Of a stretch of 64,000 bases of DNA, positions 44,319 through 52,382 are shown one piece after another. The DNA is taken from assembly GCF_900112185.1 (NCBI RefSeq), contig NZ_FOKP01000009.1, forward strand, positions 124,001-188,000. Reading direction: 5' to 3'. The notes under the pieces were generated by a model, which had not been told where the DNA came from, did not search any database, and saw only the letters and a list, made by a program, of their open reading frames with translations. Numbering within the stretch: position 1 is the first letter of the stretch; every line of letters starts with the position of its first letter. The stretch is from Allobosea sp. CRIB-10. Lineage in GTDB: Bacteria > Pseudomonadota > Alphaproteobacteria > Rhizobiales > Beijerinckiaceae. The position numbers and the translations under genes are program-made.

Positions 44319-45851
44319 ATGCTGATGGATGCCGCCGGCTATCGTGAATCGCTGCGCGCCTATCGCCCGCGCGTCTTCGTCGGTGGACAACGCGTCGAGA
44401 GTGTCGCCGACGAGGCGCTGCTGCTGCCGGGCATCAACGGCATCGGCGTCACCTACGACCTCGCCCATGACGAAGCCTACCGGCCGATCATGACGGCGGT
44501 GCAGGGCTCCTCCGGCAAGACCGTCAACCGCATGCTCCATATCGACGCCTCCTCGAGCGACCTGCTCGCCAAGCTCGAGGCGGTCCGCCTGGTCTGCAAG
44601 ATCTCCGGCTGCGCCCAGCGTTACCTGACGCATGACGCCTTCAACGGCATCCTGCAGGCGACGGTGCGGGCCGACGCAGACCACGGCACCGACTACACCC
44701 AGCGCTTCCTCGCCTATCTGCACCGTATCCAGGACGAGGATCTGACCTGCGGCGTCGCAATGACCGACGCCAAGGGCGACCGCTCGCTACGGCCGGGCGC
44801 ACAGGCCAATCGCGATTCCTACGTCCATATCAAGGAGCGCCGGGCAGACGGCATCGTCATCCGCGGCACCAAGGCGATCGTCACCGGCGCGCCCTATGTC
44901 CACGAATTCCTGGTGATCCCCTGCCGCACCCACGCCAAAGGCGACGAGGATTTCGCGCTCTGCTGCGCCGTGCCCTGCGATGCGCCGGGTATCACCATCG
45001 TCGCGCGCCCGGCCGGGCGGCCGGGCGATCCCGCCGCCAAGTTCTCGGCGAAATACGGCCAGTCGACCGGCGCCGTGATGTTCGACGACGTCTTCGTGCC
45101 CTGGGACCGTGTGTTCATGGCCGGCGAGACCGAGGAGGCCGGCTATCTCACCACCAGCTACGCCACCCATCACCGCCATAGCTGCATCGCCGCAAGGGCC
45201 GGTTTCGGCGACCTGCTGATCGGCGCCGGCGCATTGATGACCCACGCCAACGGGCTCGATGCCGACAGGCATTCCCATGTCCGCGAGCAGCTGGTCGAGC
45301 TGATCACCATCACCGAGAGCTTCTTCGCCTGCGGTGTCGCTGCCTCGGTCTATTGCAGCAAGGACGCCTCGGGCGTGGCGATGCCGGACGCAGTTTTCGC
45401 CAATATCGGCAAGTTGCTGCTCGCTACCAAGATCTACGACATGCACCGCATCGCCCATTACGTCTCCGGCGGCCTCGTCGTCGCCCTTCCCGGTCCGGAA
45501 GAGGACCACAATCCCGAGACGTCCGCCTCGCTCGCAGCCGTGCTGACCGGGCGGCCCGACATCCCCTATGAGCAGCGCGCCGAGGTTGCCCGCTTCATCG
45601 AGGACCTCACCGTCTCGAAGGAAGCCGGCTGGTACTCGGTGATCTCGCTGCATGGCGGCGGCTCGCCCGAGGCGATGAAGCGCGAGATCTGGCGCAACTA
45701 TCCGGTGATGGAGAAGGTCGCGCTGGTCGAGAGCCTGCTCGATCGCGGCGTGCTCGCCGACGGCTCGCGCGTGTCGAAGCAGCCCGGACGCTGCTGCGTC
45801 ACCGGCTGCGAGGTGCCCGAACGCATCTCGACGCAGGAGGCGGCGGAATGA
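44319..45851 (+). CDS. HpaB/AbfD-superfamily protein (4-hydroxyphenylacetate 3-hydroxylase fold)
   Basis: 510 aa; ATG preceded by GCGGAGGAAGCTAGC. It belongs to the superfamily of flavin-dependent HpaB oxygenases and 4-hydroxybutyryl-CoA dehydratase (AbfD). Aligned by eye to AbfD, cluster ligand C99 is kept (C98) and H292 is kept (H285 in HHRHSC), but C103 is Tyr102 and C299 is Ala292. The 4Fe-4S cluster is therefore unlikely and dehydratase activity doubtful. An FAD-using oxygenase or a new reaction is more likely. It overlaps the acyl-CoA dehydrogenase gene by ATGA. Confidence 0.75.
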   Translation: MLMDAAGYRESLRAYRPRVFVGGQRVESVADEALLLPGINGIGVTYDLAHDEAYRPIMTAVQGSSGKTVNRMLHIDASSSDLLAKLEAVRLVCKISGCAQRYLTHDAFNGILQATVRADADHGTDYTQRFLAYLHRIQDEDLTCGVAMTDAKGDRSLRPGAQANRDSYVHIKERRADGIVIRGTKAIVTGAPYVHEFLVIPCRTHAKGDEDFALCCAVPCDAPGITIVARPAGRPGDPAAKFSAKYGQSTGAVMFDDVFVPWDRVFMAGETEEAGYLTTSYATHHRHSCIAARAGFGDLLIGAGALMTHANGLDADRHSHVREQLVELITITESFFACGVAASVYCSKDASGVAMPDAVFANIGKLLLATKIYDMHRIAHYVSGGLVVALPGPEEDHNPETSASLAAVLTGRPDIPYEQRAEVARFIEDLTVSKEAGWYSVISLHGGGSPEAMKREIWRNYPVMEKVALVESLLDRGVLADGSRVSKQPGRCCVTGCEVPERISTQEAAE

Positions 45852-47497
45852 CCATGCACGCTCACGCCACCCATCAGGTCCTCAACCAGGCCCGGCCCGC
45901 CACCGGCTGGAATGCCTTCTCCGGCGATACGGTGCTGCAGGGCGTCGTCGCGCGCGGCGCGCCCTGGGTCGCTGACAAGGCGGCGGCGCTCGGCGCCCAG
46001 GCTGGCGATGTCGAGGTGCAGGAGTTTGCCCGCCTGGCCAACCGCCATGGGCCGGAGCTCCGCAGCCATGACCGCTATGGCAATCGCCTCGACTGGATCG
46101 AGTTCCACCCGGCCTGGCATGAGCTGATGGGCCTCGCCTTCGCCCATGAGGTACCCTCGCTCGCCTGGACGACGAGCGAGCCGAACGGGCATCTTGCCCG
46201 CGCCGTGCTGTCCTATCTCTGGAACCAGGTCGAGCACGGGACGGGCTGCCCGACCGGCATGACCTATGCCGCCTATCCCGGCCTCGCCCAGCCAGAATTT
46301 GCGCTCTGGCGGCAGAAGATCACCTCGGGCCGCTACGACAAGCGCCCACTGCCGGTGGCGCAGAAGGACGGCGCCAGCATCGGCTATGCGATGACCGAGA
46401 AGCAGGGCGGCTCGGACCTGCGCCAGACCCAGACGACGGCCCGTTTCCTCGAGGACACGCCCGAGGGTCGGGTCTACCTGATCACCGGGCACAAATGGTT
46501 CTTCTCGGTGCCGCAATCCGACGGGTTCTTCACCCTGGCGCGGACGGAGAGCGGCGTCTCCTGCCTGTTCTGCCCGGGTTTCCTGCCCGATGGCAGCCGC
46601 AACCGGCTGCAGATCCAGCGCCTCAAGGACAAGGCCGGCAACCGCTCCAATGCCTCCTCCGAGGTCGAGTTCCGAGAATGCCTCGGCTGGCTGGTCGGTG
46701 AAGAGGGGGCGGGCATCAAGGAGATCCTCTCCCATGCCCATCTGACCCGGCTCGACTTCGCCGTCGGCTCGGCCGGGCTGATGCGCCAGGCCCTGACGCT
46801 GGCGCTGAACCACACCCAATCGCGCCGCGGATTCGGCTCCTCTCTGGCCGAGCAGCCGATGATGACCAATATCCTCGCCGATCTCGCCATCGACTGCGAG
46901 GCCTCGACCCTGATGGCCTTCAGGGTCGCCGCCGCGACCGATGCGATGGAGACGACCGAGCAGGAACGCCACCTCGCCCGCGTCACCACCCCGCTGGCGA
47001 AGTTCTGGAACTGCAAGCGCGCCGCCGCCTTCGTCGTCGAGGCGCTGGAGTGCCATGGCGGCAACGGCTTCATCGAGGAGAACCCGATGGCACGGCTCTA
47101 TCGCGAGGCGCCGCTCAATGCGATCTGGGAGGGGACCTCGAACATGATGTGCATGGACGTGCTGCGCGCCTTCAACCGCGAGCCGCGCACCAAGGACGCC
47201 TTCATGACCGAGGTCGGCCAGGCGCGCGGCGCTAACCGCGCCCTCGATCGCTGGCTCGACCGGCTCGGAGACGAAGCCGCCAAGCCTCGCAACGATGACG
47301 GCCATGGCCGCCGGCTTGCCAATCTGATGGCCTATGCGCTGCAGGCCTCGGAACTGAGGAAGCACGCCGACGAGGCGGTGTTCGAGGCCTTCTGCCGCTC
47401 ACGGCTCGACGCCGACTGGGGCTATGTCTTCGGTACGCTCGACCCATCGCCGGAGCTGGCGGGGATCGTAACGCGGGCGACGGTCGCGCAGGGCTGA
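45848..47497 (+). CDS. AidB-like acyl-CoA dehydrogenase
   Basis: 549 aa. AidB-type blocks: YAMTEKQGGSDLRQTQTTA, LITGHKWFFSVPQSDGFF, RLKDKAGNRSNASSEVEF, and CHGGNGFIEENPMARLYREAPLNAIWEGTSN (quoted in parts). It binds FAD; the AidB group includes an alkylation-response protein and true dehydrogenases. The 4-bp overlap with the HpaB/AbfD-family gene argues for a shared catabolic pathway rather than DNA repair. Confidence 0.85.
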   Translation: MTMHAHATHQVLNQARPATGWNAFSGDTVLQGVVARGAPWVADKAAALGAQAGDVEVQEFARLANRHGPELRSHDRYGNRLDWIEFHPAWHELMGLAFAHEVPSLAWTTSEPNGHLARAVLSYLWNQVEHGTGCPTGMTYAAYPGLAQPEFALWRQKITSGRYDKRPLPVAQKDGASIGYAMTEKQGGSDLRQTQTTARFLEDTPEGRVYLITGHKWFFSVPQSDGFFTLARTESGVSCLFCPGFLPDGSRNRLQIQRLKDKAGNRSNASSEVEFRECLGWLVGEEGAGIKEILSHAHLTRLDFAVGSAGLMRQALTLALNHTQSRRGFGSSLAEQPMMTNILADLAIDCEASTLMAFRVAAATDAMETTEQERHLARVTTPLAKFWNCKRAAAFVVEALECHGGNGFIEENPMARLYREAPLNAIWEGTSNMMCMDVLRAFNREPRTKDAFMTEVGQARGANRALDRWLDRLGDEAAKPRNDDGHGRRLANLMAYALQASELRKHADEAVFEAFCRSRLDADWGYVFGTLDPSPELAGIVTRATVAQG

Positions 47498-47517
47498 AGC
47501 GCGGCCATCGCCGCCCC

Positions 47518-48582
47518 TCAGGGCAGGTTCTCGCGCAGCACGATCTCGATGCCGGGGCGGGCGGTTCCTTCCGCCGCCGGGCGGCCGGCGCGCAGGTTTG
47601 CGAAGATCGCGACACAGCTCATCAGCGTCGCCAGCGGCTGCTGGGTGATCACCGCGTCCATGGTGCCGTCGACGAGTAGCCCACGCGTCTCCGGCGTCAA
47701 ACCATGGCCGACGAAGACGACATCCTGCCGCCCGGCCTCCTTCAGCGCCCGGGCGATGCCCTCCGGCCCGCCGCCGATATTGTAGATGCCGGCGAGGTCC
47801 GGATGCTGGCCGAGCAGGGTCTTGGTCTGCCGGTAGTTCTTGGCCTCGTCGTCATGGCCTTCGCGCAGGCCGACGACCTCGATGTCCGGATAGAGCTCCT
47901 CGAACAGGTGCAGGAAGCCCATCTCGCGCTCCTCATGGGCGCGATAGCTCAGGCTGCCGGCGATCATCGCCACCTTCGCCCGGCGCGGCCCGATGAAGCG
48001 GGCGATGAGCTGGCCGGCGGTGCGCCCGGCGGCGCGGTTGTCGAGGCCGACATAGGCGGCGCGGGCGGTGTTGGCGATGTCGGAGATCAGGGTGACGCTG
48101 GGGACGCCGCGTTCGGCGAGGGCATCGACCGCCTCGCGCACCATCGGATGCTCCAGCGCCATGAAGGCGACGCCGTCAACCTCGCGGCCGATGCGCCGAA
48201 GCGCATGGGCGAGCAGCTCCGGCTTGAAGCTCTCGATATGCTCGACCCTGGCGCGCATGTTGAAGGATGCCAGCTGGTCCTGCGACCCGGCGATCAGCCG
48301 GCCGAGCAGGCCGAGGAAGCGGTTGTTCCCGGCCGGTAGCAGGAAGCCGAGCCGCAGGGGCCGCAGCGCGCTAGCCGGCAGCGCCCCCTCCATGACATAG
48401 CCGAGCTCGCCCGCCGCCTTCAGCACGCGCTGCACGGTCGCCGGCCTGACGCCAGAGCGCCGGTTCAACACCCGGTCGACTGTCGCCGTCGAGACCCCCG
48501 CCAGGCGTGCGACATCCTCGACCCGCGCCATCTGGCGGCGGCGCGGAACCTCCTCGGCAAGCTTGGGGATCGGCGCATTCAT
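47518..48582 (-). CDS. LacI-family transcriptional regulator
   Basis: 354 aa from the ATG at 48582 (TGATGGA upstream). The helix-turn-helix VEDVARLAGVSTATVDRVLNRRSGVRPATV is diagnostic, followed by a periplasmic-binding-protein-like sensor domain (LRLGFLLPAGNNRFLGLLG..., GVAFMALEHPMVREAV). It is divergent from the TRAP importer and most likely represses it until the imported sugar acid binds. Confidence 0.9.
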   Translation of the reverse strand: MNAPIPKLAEEVPRRRQMARVEDVARLAGVSTATVDRVLNRRSGVRPATVQRVLKAAGELGYVMEGALPASALRPLRLGFLLPAGNNRFLGLLGRLIAGSQDQLASFNMRARVEHIESFKPELLAHALRRIGREVDGVAFMALEHPMVREAVDALAERGVPSVTLISDIANTARAAYVGLDNRAAGRTAGQLIARFIGPRRAKVAMIAGSLSYRAHEEREMGFLHLFEELYPDIEVVGLREGHDDEAKNYRQTKTLLGQHPDLAGIYNIGGGPEGIARALKEAGRQDVVFVGHGLTPETRGLLVDGTMDAVITQQPLATLMSCVAIFANLRAGRPAAEGTARPGIEIVLRENLP

Positions 48583-48583
48583 T

Positions 48584-48639
48584 CCATCAAAAACCATCAG
48601 AAAATGATCTTGAAGACCATCAGACGTGATTTCTATGCT
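48584..48639 (+). promoter_or_regulatory. Promoter and CCATCA repeats before the TRAP operon
   Basis: A plausible promoter: TTGAAG (48610-48615), 18-bp spacer, TATGCT (48634-48639). CCATCA occurs three times (48584, 48594, 48617); the last two are ACCATCAGA, and one lies in the promoter spacer. ATCA-GACG-TGAT (48619-48630) is symmetric. These fit LacI-type operators, though which sequence is bound is not certain. Confidence 0.5.
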
Positions 48640-48695
48640 GAGCGTCAAGCACTCAAGAGCGATCAAATCGCATCACGTCCGCCAGGGAGGACATC

Positions 48696-49712
48696 ATGAC
48701 CGGACCGAGCCGCCGCACGCTCATCAAGGGCCTCGCCGCCGCCCCCGCCGCATCGCTGATCGGCATGCCGATGATCGCGCGGGCCGCCGAGATCGAGCTG
48801 AAATACGGCAACAACCTGCCGCTCAGCCACCCGCTCAACATCCGCGCCCAGCAGGCCGCCGAGCGCGTCGCCAAGGAGACCAACGGGCGGGTCGAGATCA
48901 AGATCTTCCCGAACAACCAGCTCGGCGGCGACACCGACATGCTGAGCCAGGTGCGCAATGGCGGCATCACCTTCTTCACCCCGTCGGCGCTGGTGATCGC
49001 GACCCTGGTGCCGGTCGCGGCGATCAACGCGGTCGGCTTTGCCTTCGCCGATTATGATCAGGTCTGGAAGGCGATGGATGGGCCGGTCGGCGCGCATGTC
49101 CGCGCTGCGATCGAGAAGGTCAATCTCTACGCCTTCGAGAAGATGTGGGACAACGGCTTCCGCCAGATGACCACCTCGGGCAAGGCGATCGAGCGGGCGG
49201 CCGACATGGCCTCGCTCAAGATCCGCGTGCCGGTCTCGCCACTCTCGATCTCCATGTTCAAGGCGCTCGGCGCCGCGCCCGCCAGCCTGCAGTTCTCCGA
49301 GGTCTATTCGGCCCTGCAGACCAAGGTTGTCGATGCGCAGGAGAACCCGCTGCCGATCATCCAGGTCGCCAAGCTCTACGAGGTCCAGAAGAGCTGCGCT
49401 GTCTCGAACCATATCTGGGACGGCTTCTGGTTCATCGCCAACGGCCGCGCTTGGCGGGGACTGCCGCCGGACATCCAGAAGATCGTGGCGTCGGCCATCA
49501 ACGATGCCGGCGTCGCCCAGCGCGGCGACATCAAGAGCCTCAACGAAACCGTGCAGACCGATCTGCAATCCAAGGGGCTTGCCTTCAACAAGACCAACCC
49601 CGACAGCTTCCGGGCCAAGCTCCGCGACGGCGGCTTCTACAAGGAATGGCAGGAGCGCTTCGGCGCCGAGGCCTGGGGGCTGCTCGAAGGCGCGGTCGGC
49701 AAGCTCGCCTGA
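48696..49712 (+). CDS. TRAP transporter substrate-binding protein (DctP family)
   Basis: 338 aa with a TAT-like signal (PSRRTLIKGLAAAPAASL, cleavage near ARAAE). The mature protein has the DctP features KYGNNLPLSHPLNIRAQQAAE and the conserved arginine region SLKIRVPVSPLSISMFKALGA, where Arg binds a carboxylate. It delivers an organic or sugar acid to the fused permease downstream. GGGAGGACATC precedes the ATG. Confidence 0.9.
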   Translation: MTGPSRRTLIKGLAAAPAASLIGMPMIARAAEIELKYGNNLPLSHPLNIRAQQAAERVAKETNGRVEIKIFPNNQLGGDTDMLSQVRNGGITFFTPSALVIATLVPVAAINAVGFAFADYDQVWKAMDGPVGAHVRAAIEKVNLYAFEKMWDNGFRQMTTSGKAIERAADMASLKIRVPVSPLSISMFKALGAAPASLQFSEVYSALQTKVVDAQENPLPIIQVAKLYEVQKSCAVSNHIWDGFWFIANGRAWRGLPPDIQKIVASAINDAGVAQRGDIKSLNETVQTDLQSKGLAFNKTNPDSFRAKLRDGGFYKEWQERFGAEAWGLLEGAVGKLA

Positions 49713-49724
49713 ACCGATCCACCA

Positions 49725-49762
49725 CGTCGTCCCGGGCGACCGAAGGGAGACCCGGGATGACG
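49725..49762. repeat. REP hairpin, copy 1 of a TCGTCCCGGG family
   Basis: CGTCGTCCCGGG and CCCGGGATGACG (11 of 12 complementary) around GCGACCGAAGGGAGA-like spacer. The same sequence block recurs at 52250-52282. It lies between the TRAP binding-protein and permease genes. Confidence 0.7.
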
Positions 49763-49788
49763 TCGAGGAAAATGTGAGAGACACCAAC

Positions 49789-51666
49789 ATGGATGGGCAC
49801 GCCCTCACGGGCCTTGCGCCGGTCGCCCCGGCGACTGGGCTGACCCGCCTCGCCGACAGGCTCGACCGCGCCGTCGGCACGGTCGTCGAGCTCGCCGCGG
49901 CCGTGCTCGTCCTCGCCGAGATCGTCATCCTTGGTGCGGGCGTCACCACCCGCTACGTCTTCCACGCACCTCTGGTCTGGTCGGACGAGCTGGCCTCGAT
50001 CCTCTTCCTCTGGCTCTCCATGCTCGGCGCGGTCGTGGCGCTGCGCCGCGGCGAGCACATGCGCATGACCGGGCTCGTCAGCCGCGTCGGCCCTCAGGCG
50101 CGCGCTTTACTCGAAGCGCTCGCCATCACCGCGGCGCTCGCCTTCCTGGTGATGATCCTGCCGCATGCGCTGGAGTACGCCGAGGACGAGCGCTTCATCG
50201 TCACGCCCGCGCTGGAGATCGCCAATTCCTGGCGCGCGGCGGCGCTGCCGATCGGCATCGTGCTGATGCTGTTCGCCGCCTTCTGCCGGCTGCTGCGCTT
50301 CGGCTCCTGGAAGACCGTCGCGCTCGCGACCGGGATCACCGTGGCGCTGATCGCCCTGTTCTATGTCGCCGGGCCGGCGCTGAAGCCGCTCGGCAAGCTC
50401 AACCTGGTGATCTTCTTCGTCGGCATCGTCGCGGCCAATGTCTTCGCCGGCGTGCCGATCGCCTTCTCCTTCGCGCTCGCCACCTTCGGCTATCTCTCGC
50501 TGACGACCTCGACGCCGATGGTGGTCATGGTCGGCCGGCTCGACGAGGGCATGAGCCATCTCATCCTGCTCGCCGTGCCGCTGTTCATCTTCCTCGGCGC
50601 GCTGATCGAGATGACCGGCATGGCCCGCGCCATGATCCAGTTCCTGGCCTCGCTGCTCGGCCATGTCCGCGGTGGCCTGTCCTATGTGCTGGTCGGCGCG
50701 ATGTATCTGGTCTCCGGCATTTCCGGCTCGAAGATCGCCGACATGGCGGCGATCGCGCCGGTGCTCTTCCCGGAGATGCAGAAGCGCGGCGCCAAGCCCG
50801 GCGATCTCGTCGCGCTGCTCTCGGCGACGGGCGCCCAGACCGAGACGATCCCGCCTTCGATCGTGCTGATCACCATCGGCTCGGTCACCGGCGTCTCGAT
50901 CGCGGCGCTGTTCACCGGCGGCATGCTGCCGGCCGTCGTGCTCGGCATCGCGCTCTGCTTCGTCGTCTGGTGGCGCAACCGGGGCGAGGACCTCAGCCAC
51001 GTCACCAAATATTCGAAGCGCGAGATCGGCAGGCTCTGCCTGATCGCCGCGCCCGCCATCGCGCTGCCCTTCGTCATCCGCGCCGCTGTCGTCGAGGGTG
51101 TCGCCACCGCGACCGAGGTCTCGACCATCGGCATCGCCTATGCGGTGCTGGCCGGCATCCTGATCTATCGCCAGTTCGACTGGCGCCGGCTCGAGCGGAT
51201 GCTGGTCGACACCGCCTCGCTCACCGGCGCGATCATCTTCATCATCGGCTGCGCCACCGCCATGGCTTGGGGGCTGACGCAGTCGGGCTTCTCGCAGGAC
51301 CTCGCCAAGGTCATGGCGGCGGTGCCCGGCGGCACCTGGGGCTTCCTCGCCATCTCGATCGTCGCCTTCGTCATCCTCGGCAGCGTGCTCGAAGGCATCC
51401 CGGCGATCGTGCTGTTCGGGCCGCTGCTCTTCCCGATCGCCAAGCAGATCGGCGTGCACGAGGTGCACTACGCCATGGTCGTGATCTTCGCGATGGGCAT
51501 CGGCCTGTTCGCCCCGCCCTTCGGCGTCGGCTATTACGGCGCCTGCGCGATCTCGAAGATCAATCCCGACGAGGGGCTGAAATACATCTGGGCCTACATG
51601 CTGGCTCTGCTGGTCGGCCTCGTCGTCGTCGCCGCCGTGCCGTGGATCTCCATCGGTTTCCTCTAG
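49789..51666 (+). CDS. Fused TRAP transporter permease (DctQM)
   Basis: 625 aa. The first 170 residues are the small DctQ subunit (VTTRYVFHAPLVWSDELASILFLWLSMLGA), fused to the large DctM subunit (GVPIAFSFALATFGYLSL..., VSGISGSKIADMAAIAPVLFPEM...). About 16 hydrophobic spans. It is driven by an ion gradient. I use the ATG at 49789; a GTG at 49774 with GAGG at ideal spacing would add five residues. The downstream sugar-acid enzymes suggest the cargo. Confidence 0.88.
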   Translation: MDGHALTGLAPVAPATGLTRLADRLDRAVGTVVELAAAVLVLAEIVILGAGVTTRYVFHAPLVWSDELASILFLWLSMLGAVVALRRGEHMRMTGLVSRVGPQARALLEALAITAALAFLVMILPHALEYAEDERFIVTPALEIANSWRAAALPIGIVLMLFAAFCRLLRFGSWKTVALATGITVALIALFYVAGPALKPLGKLNLVIFFVGIVAANVFAGVPIAFSFALATFGYLSLTTSTPMVVMVGRLDEGMSHLILLAVPLFIFLGALIEMTGMARAMIQFLASLLGHVRGGLSYVLVGAMYLVSGISGSKIADMAAIAPVLFPEMQKRGAKPGDLVALLSATGAQTETIPPSIVLITIGSVTGVSIAALFTGGMLPAVVLGIALCFVVWWRNRGEDLSHVTKYSKREIGRLCLIAAPAIALPFVIRAAVVEGVATATEVSTIGIAYAVLAGILIYRQFDWRRLERMLVDTASLTGAIIFIIGCATAMAWGLTQSGFSQDLAKVMAAVPGGTWGFLAISIVAFVILGSVLEGIPAIVLFGPLLFPIAKQIGVHEVHYAMVVIFAMGIGLFAPPFGVGYYGACAISKINPDEGLKYIWAYMLALLVGLVVVAAVPWISIGFL

Positions 51667-51688
51667 ACATCCTCGCAGGAAAGCACCC

Positions 51689-52228
51689 ATGAGCCGTCAT
51701 TTTGGCCAGATCCGTCAGGCCGGCTATGTCGTCCCCGATATCGAGGCGGCGATGGATTACTGGAGCCGGGTGCTCGGTGTCGGGCCGTTCTTCTACAATC
51801 CAAAGGTCCCGATCAGGAACTACCGCTACAAGGGTGAGGCCTACGAGCCGCACAATTCGGTGGCGCTCGCCAATTCCGGCCCGCTGCAGATCGAGCTGAT
51901 CCAGTGCCGCAACGCGGTTCCGTCCATGTACAAGGACTTCACCGATGCCGGGCATTCCGGCCTGCAGCATGTCGCCTACTGGACCTCGGACTATGACGCG
52001 GACCTCGAGCGCCTGCTGGCCGAGGGCTTCAAGCCGGTGATGTCCGGCGAGGTCGGCGAGCGCGGTCGCTTCATCTATTTCGACACGCATTACCATCCCG
52101 GCACGGTGATCGAGCTCTCCGAGGTCGCCGGCCCCAAGGGCGAGATGTTCCGGCTGATCCGCGAGGCGGCGGAAACTTGGGACGGCGAGGACCCGGTGCG
52201 GCCATTCCCCGACCTCAGCAAGCTCTGA
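51689..52228 (+). CDS. VOC-family protein of the sugar-acid cluster
   Basis: 179 aa, glyoxalase/epimerase-like fold in two halves: FGQIRQAGYVVPDIEAAMDYWSRVLGVGPFF and SGLQHVAYWTSDYDADLERLLAEGFKPV (in parts). Candidate metal ligands are the His of GLQHVAYW and the Glu of VIELSEVAG. Similar proteins are epimerases, isomerases or dioxygenases. Its place between a TRAP importer and the RuBisCO-like gene suggests an isomerase or epimerase step, but that is unproven. Confidence 0.8.
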   Translation: MSRHFGQIRQAGYVVPDIEAAMDYWSRVLGVGPFFYNPKVPIRNYRYKGEAYEPHNSVALANSGPLQIELIQCRNAVPSMYKDFTDAGHSGLQHVAYWTSDYDADLERLLAEGFKPVMSGEVGERGRFIYFDTHYHPGTVIELSEVAGPKGEMFRLIREAAETWDGEDPVRPFPDLSKL

Positions 52229-52246
52229 CGCTTTCGCCTAGGCTCT

Positions 52247-52364
52247 GCGGTCGTCCCGGGCGACCGCAGGGAGACCCGGGACCCATGCCTGCGCCTCACC
52301 GATAGATGCTCAGGCATGGGTCCCGGATCGGCGCCGCCAAAGGCGGCTTGTCCGGGACGACCGC
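52247..52364. repeat. REP/BIME element, copy 2 of the TCGTCCCGGG family
   Basis: 118 bp, outer arms GCGGTCGTCCCGGG and CCGGGACGACCGC, inner perfect 16-bp arms CCGGGACCCATGCCTG and its complement. It shares about 30 almost identical bases with the element at 49725-49762. It ends 18 bp before the RuBisCO-like gene, where it may influence expression. Confidence 0.75.
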
Positions 52365-52382
52365 CATGGTGAGTATCGCGAC

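Noticed and set aside
44319..45851. Annotation as true 4-hydroxybutyryl-CoA dehydratase
   Set aside because: Two of four iron-sulfur ligand positions are not cysteine, so this name would overstate the evidence.
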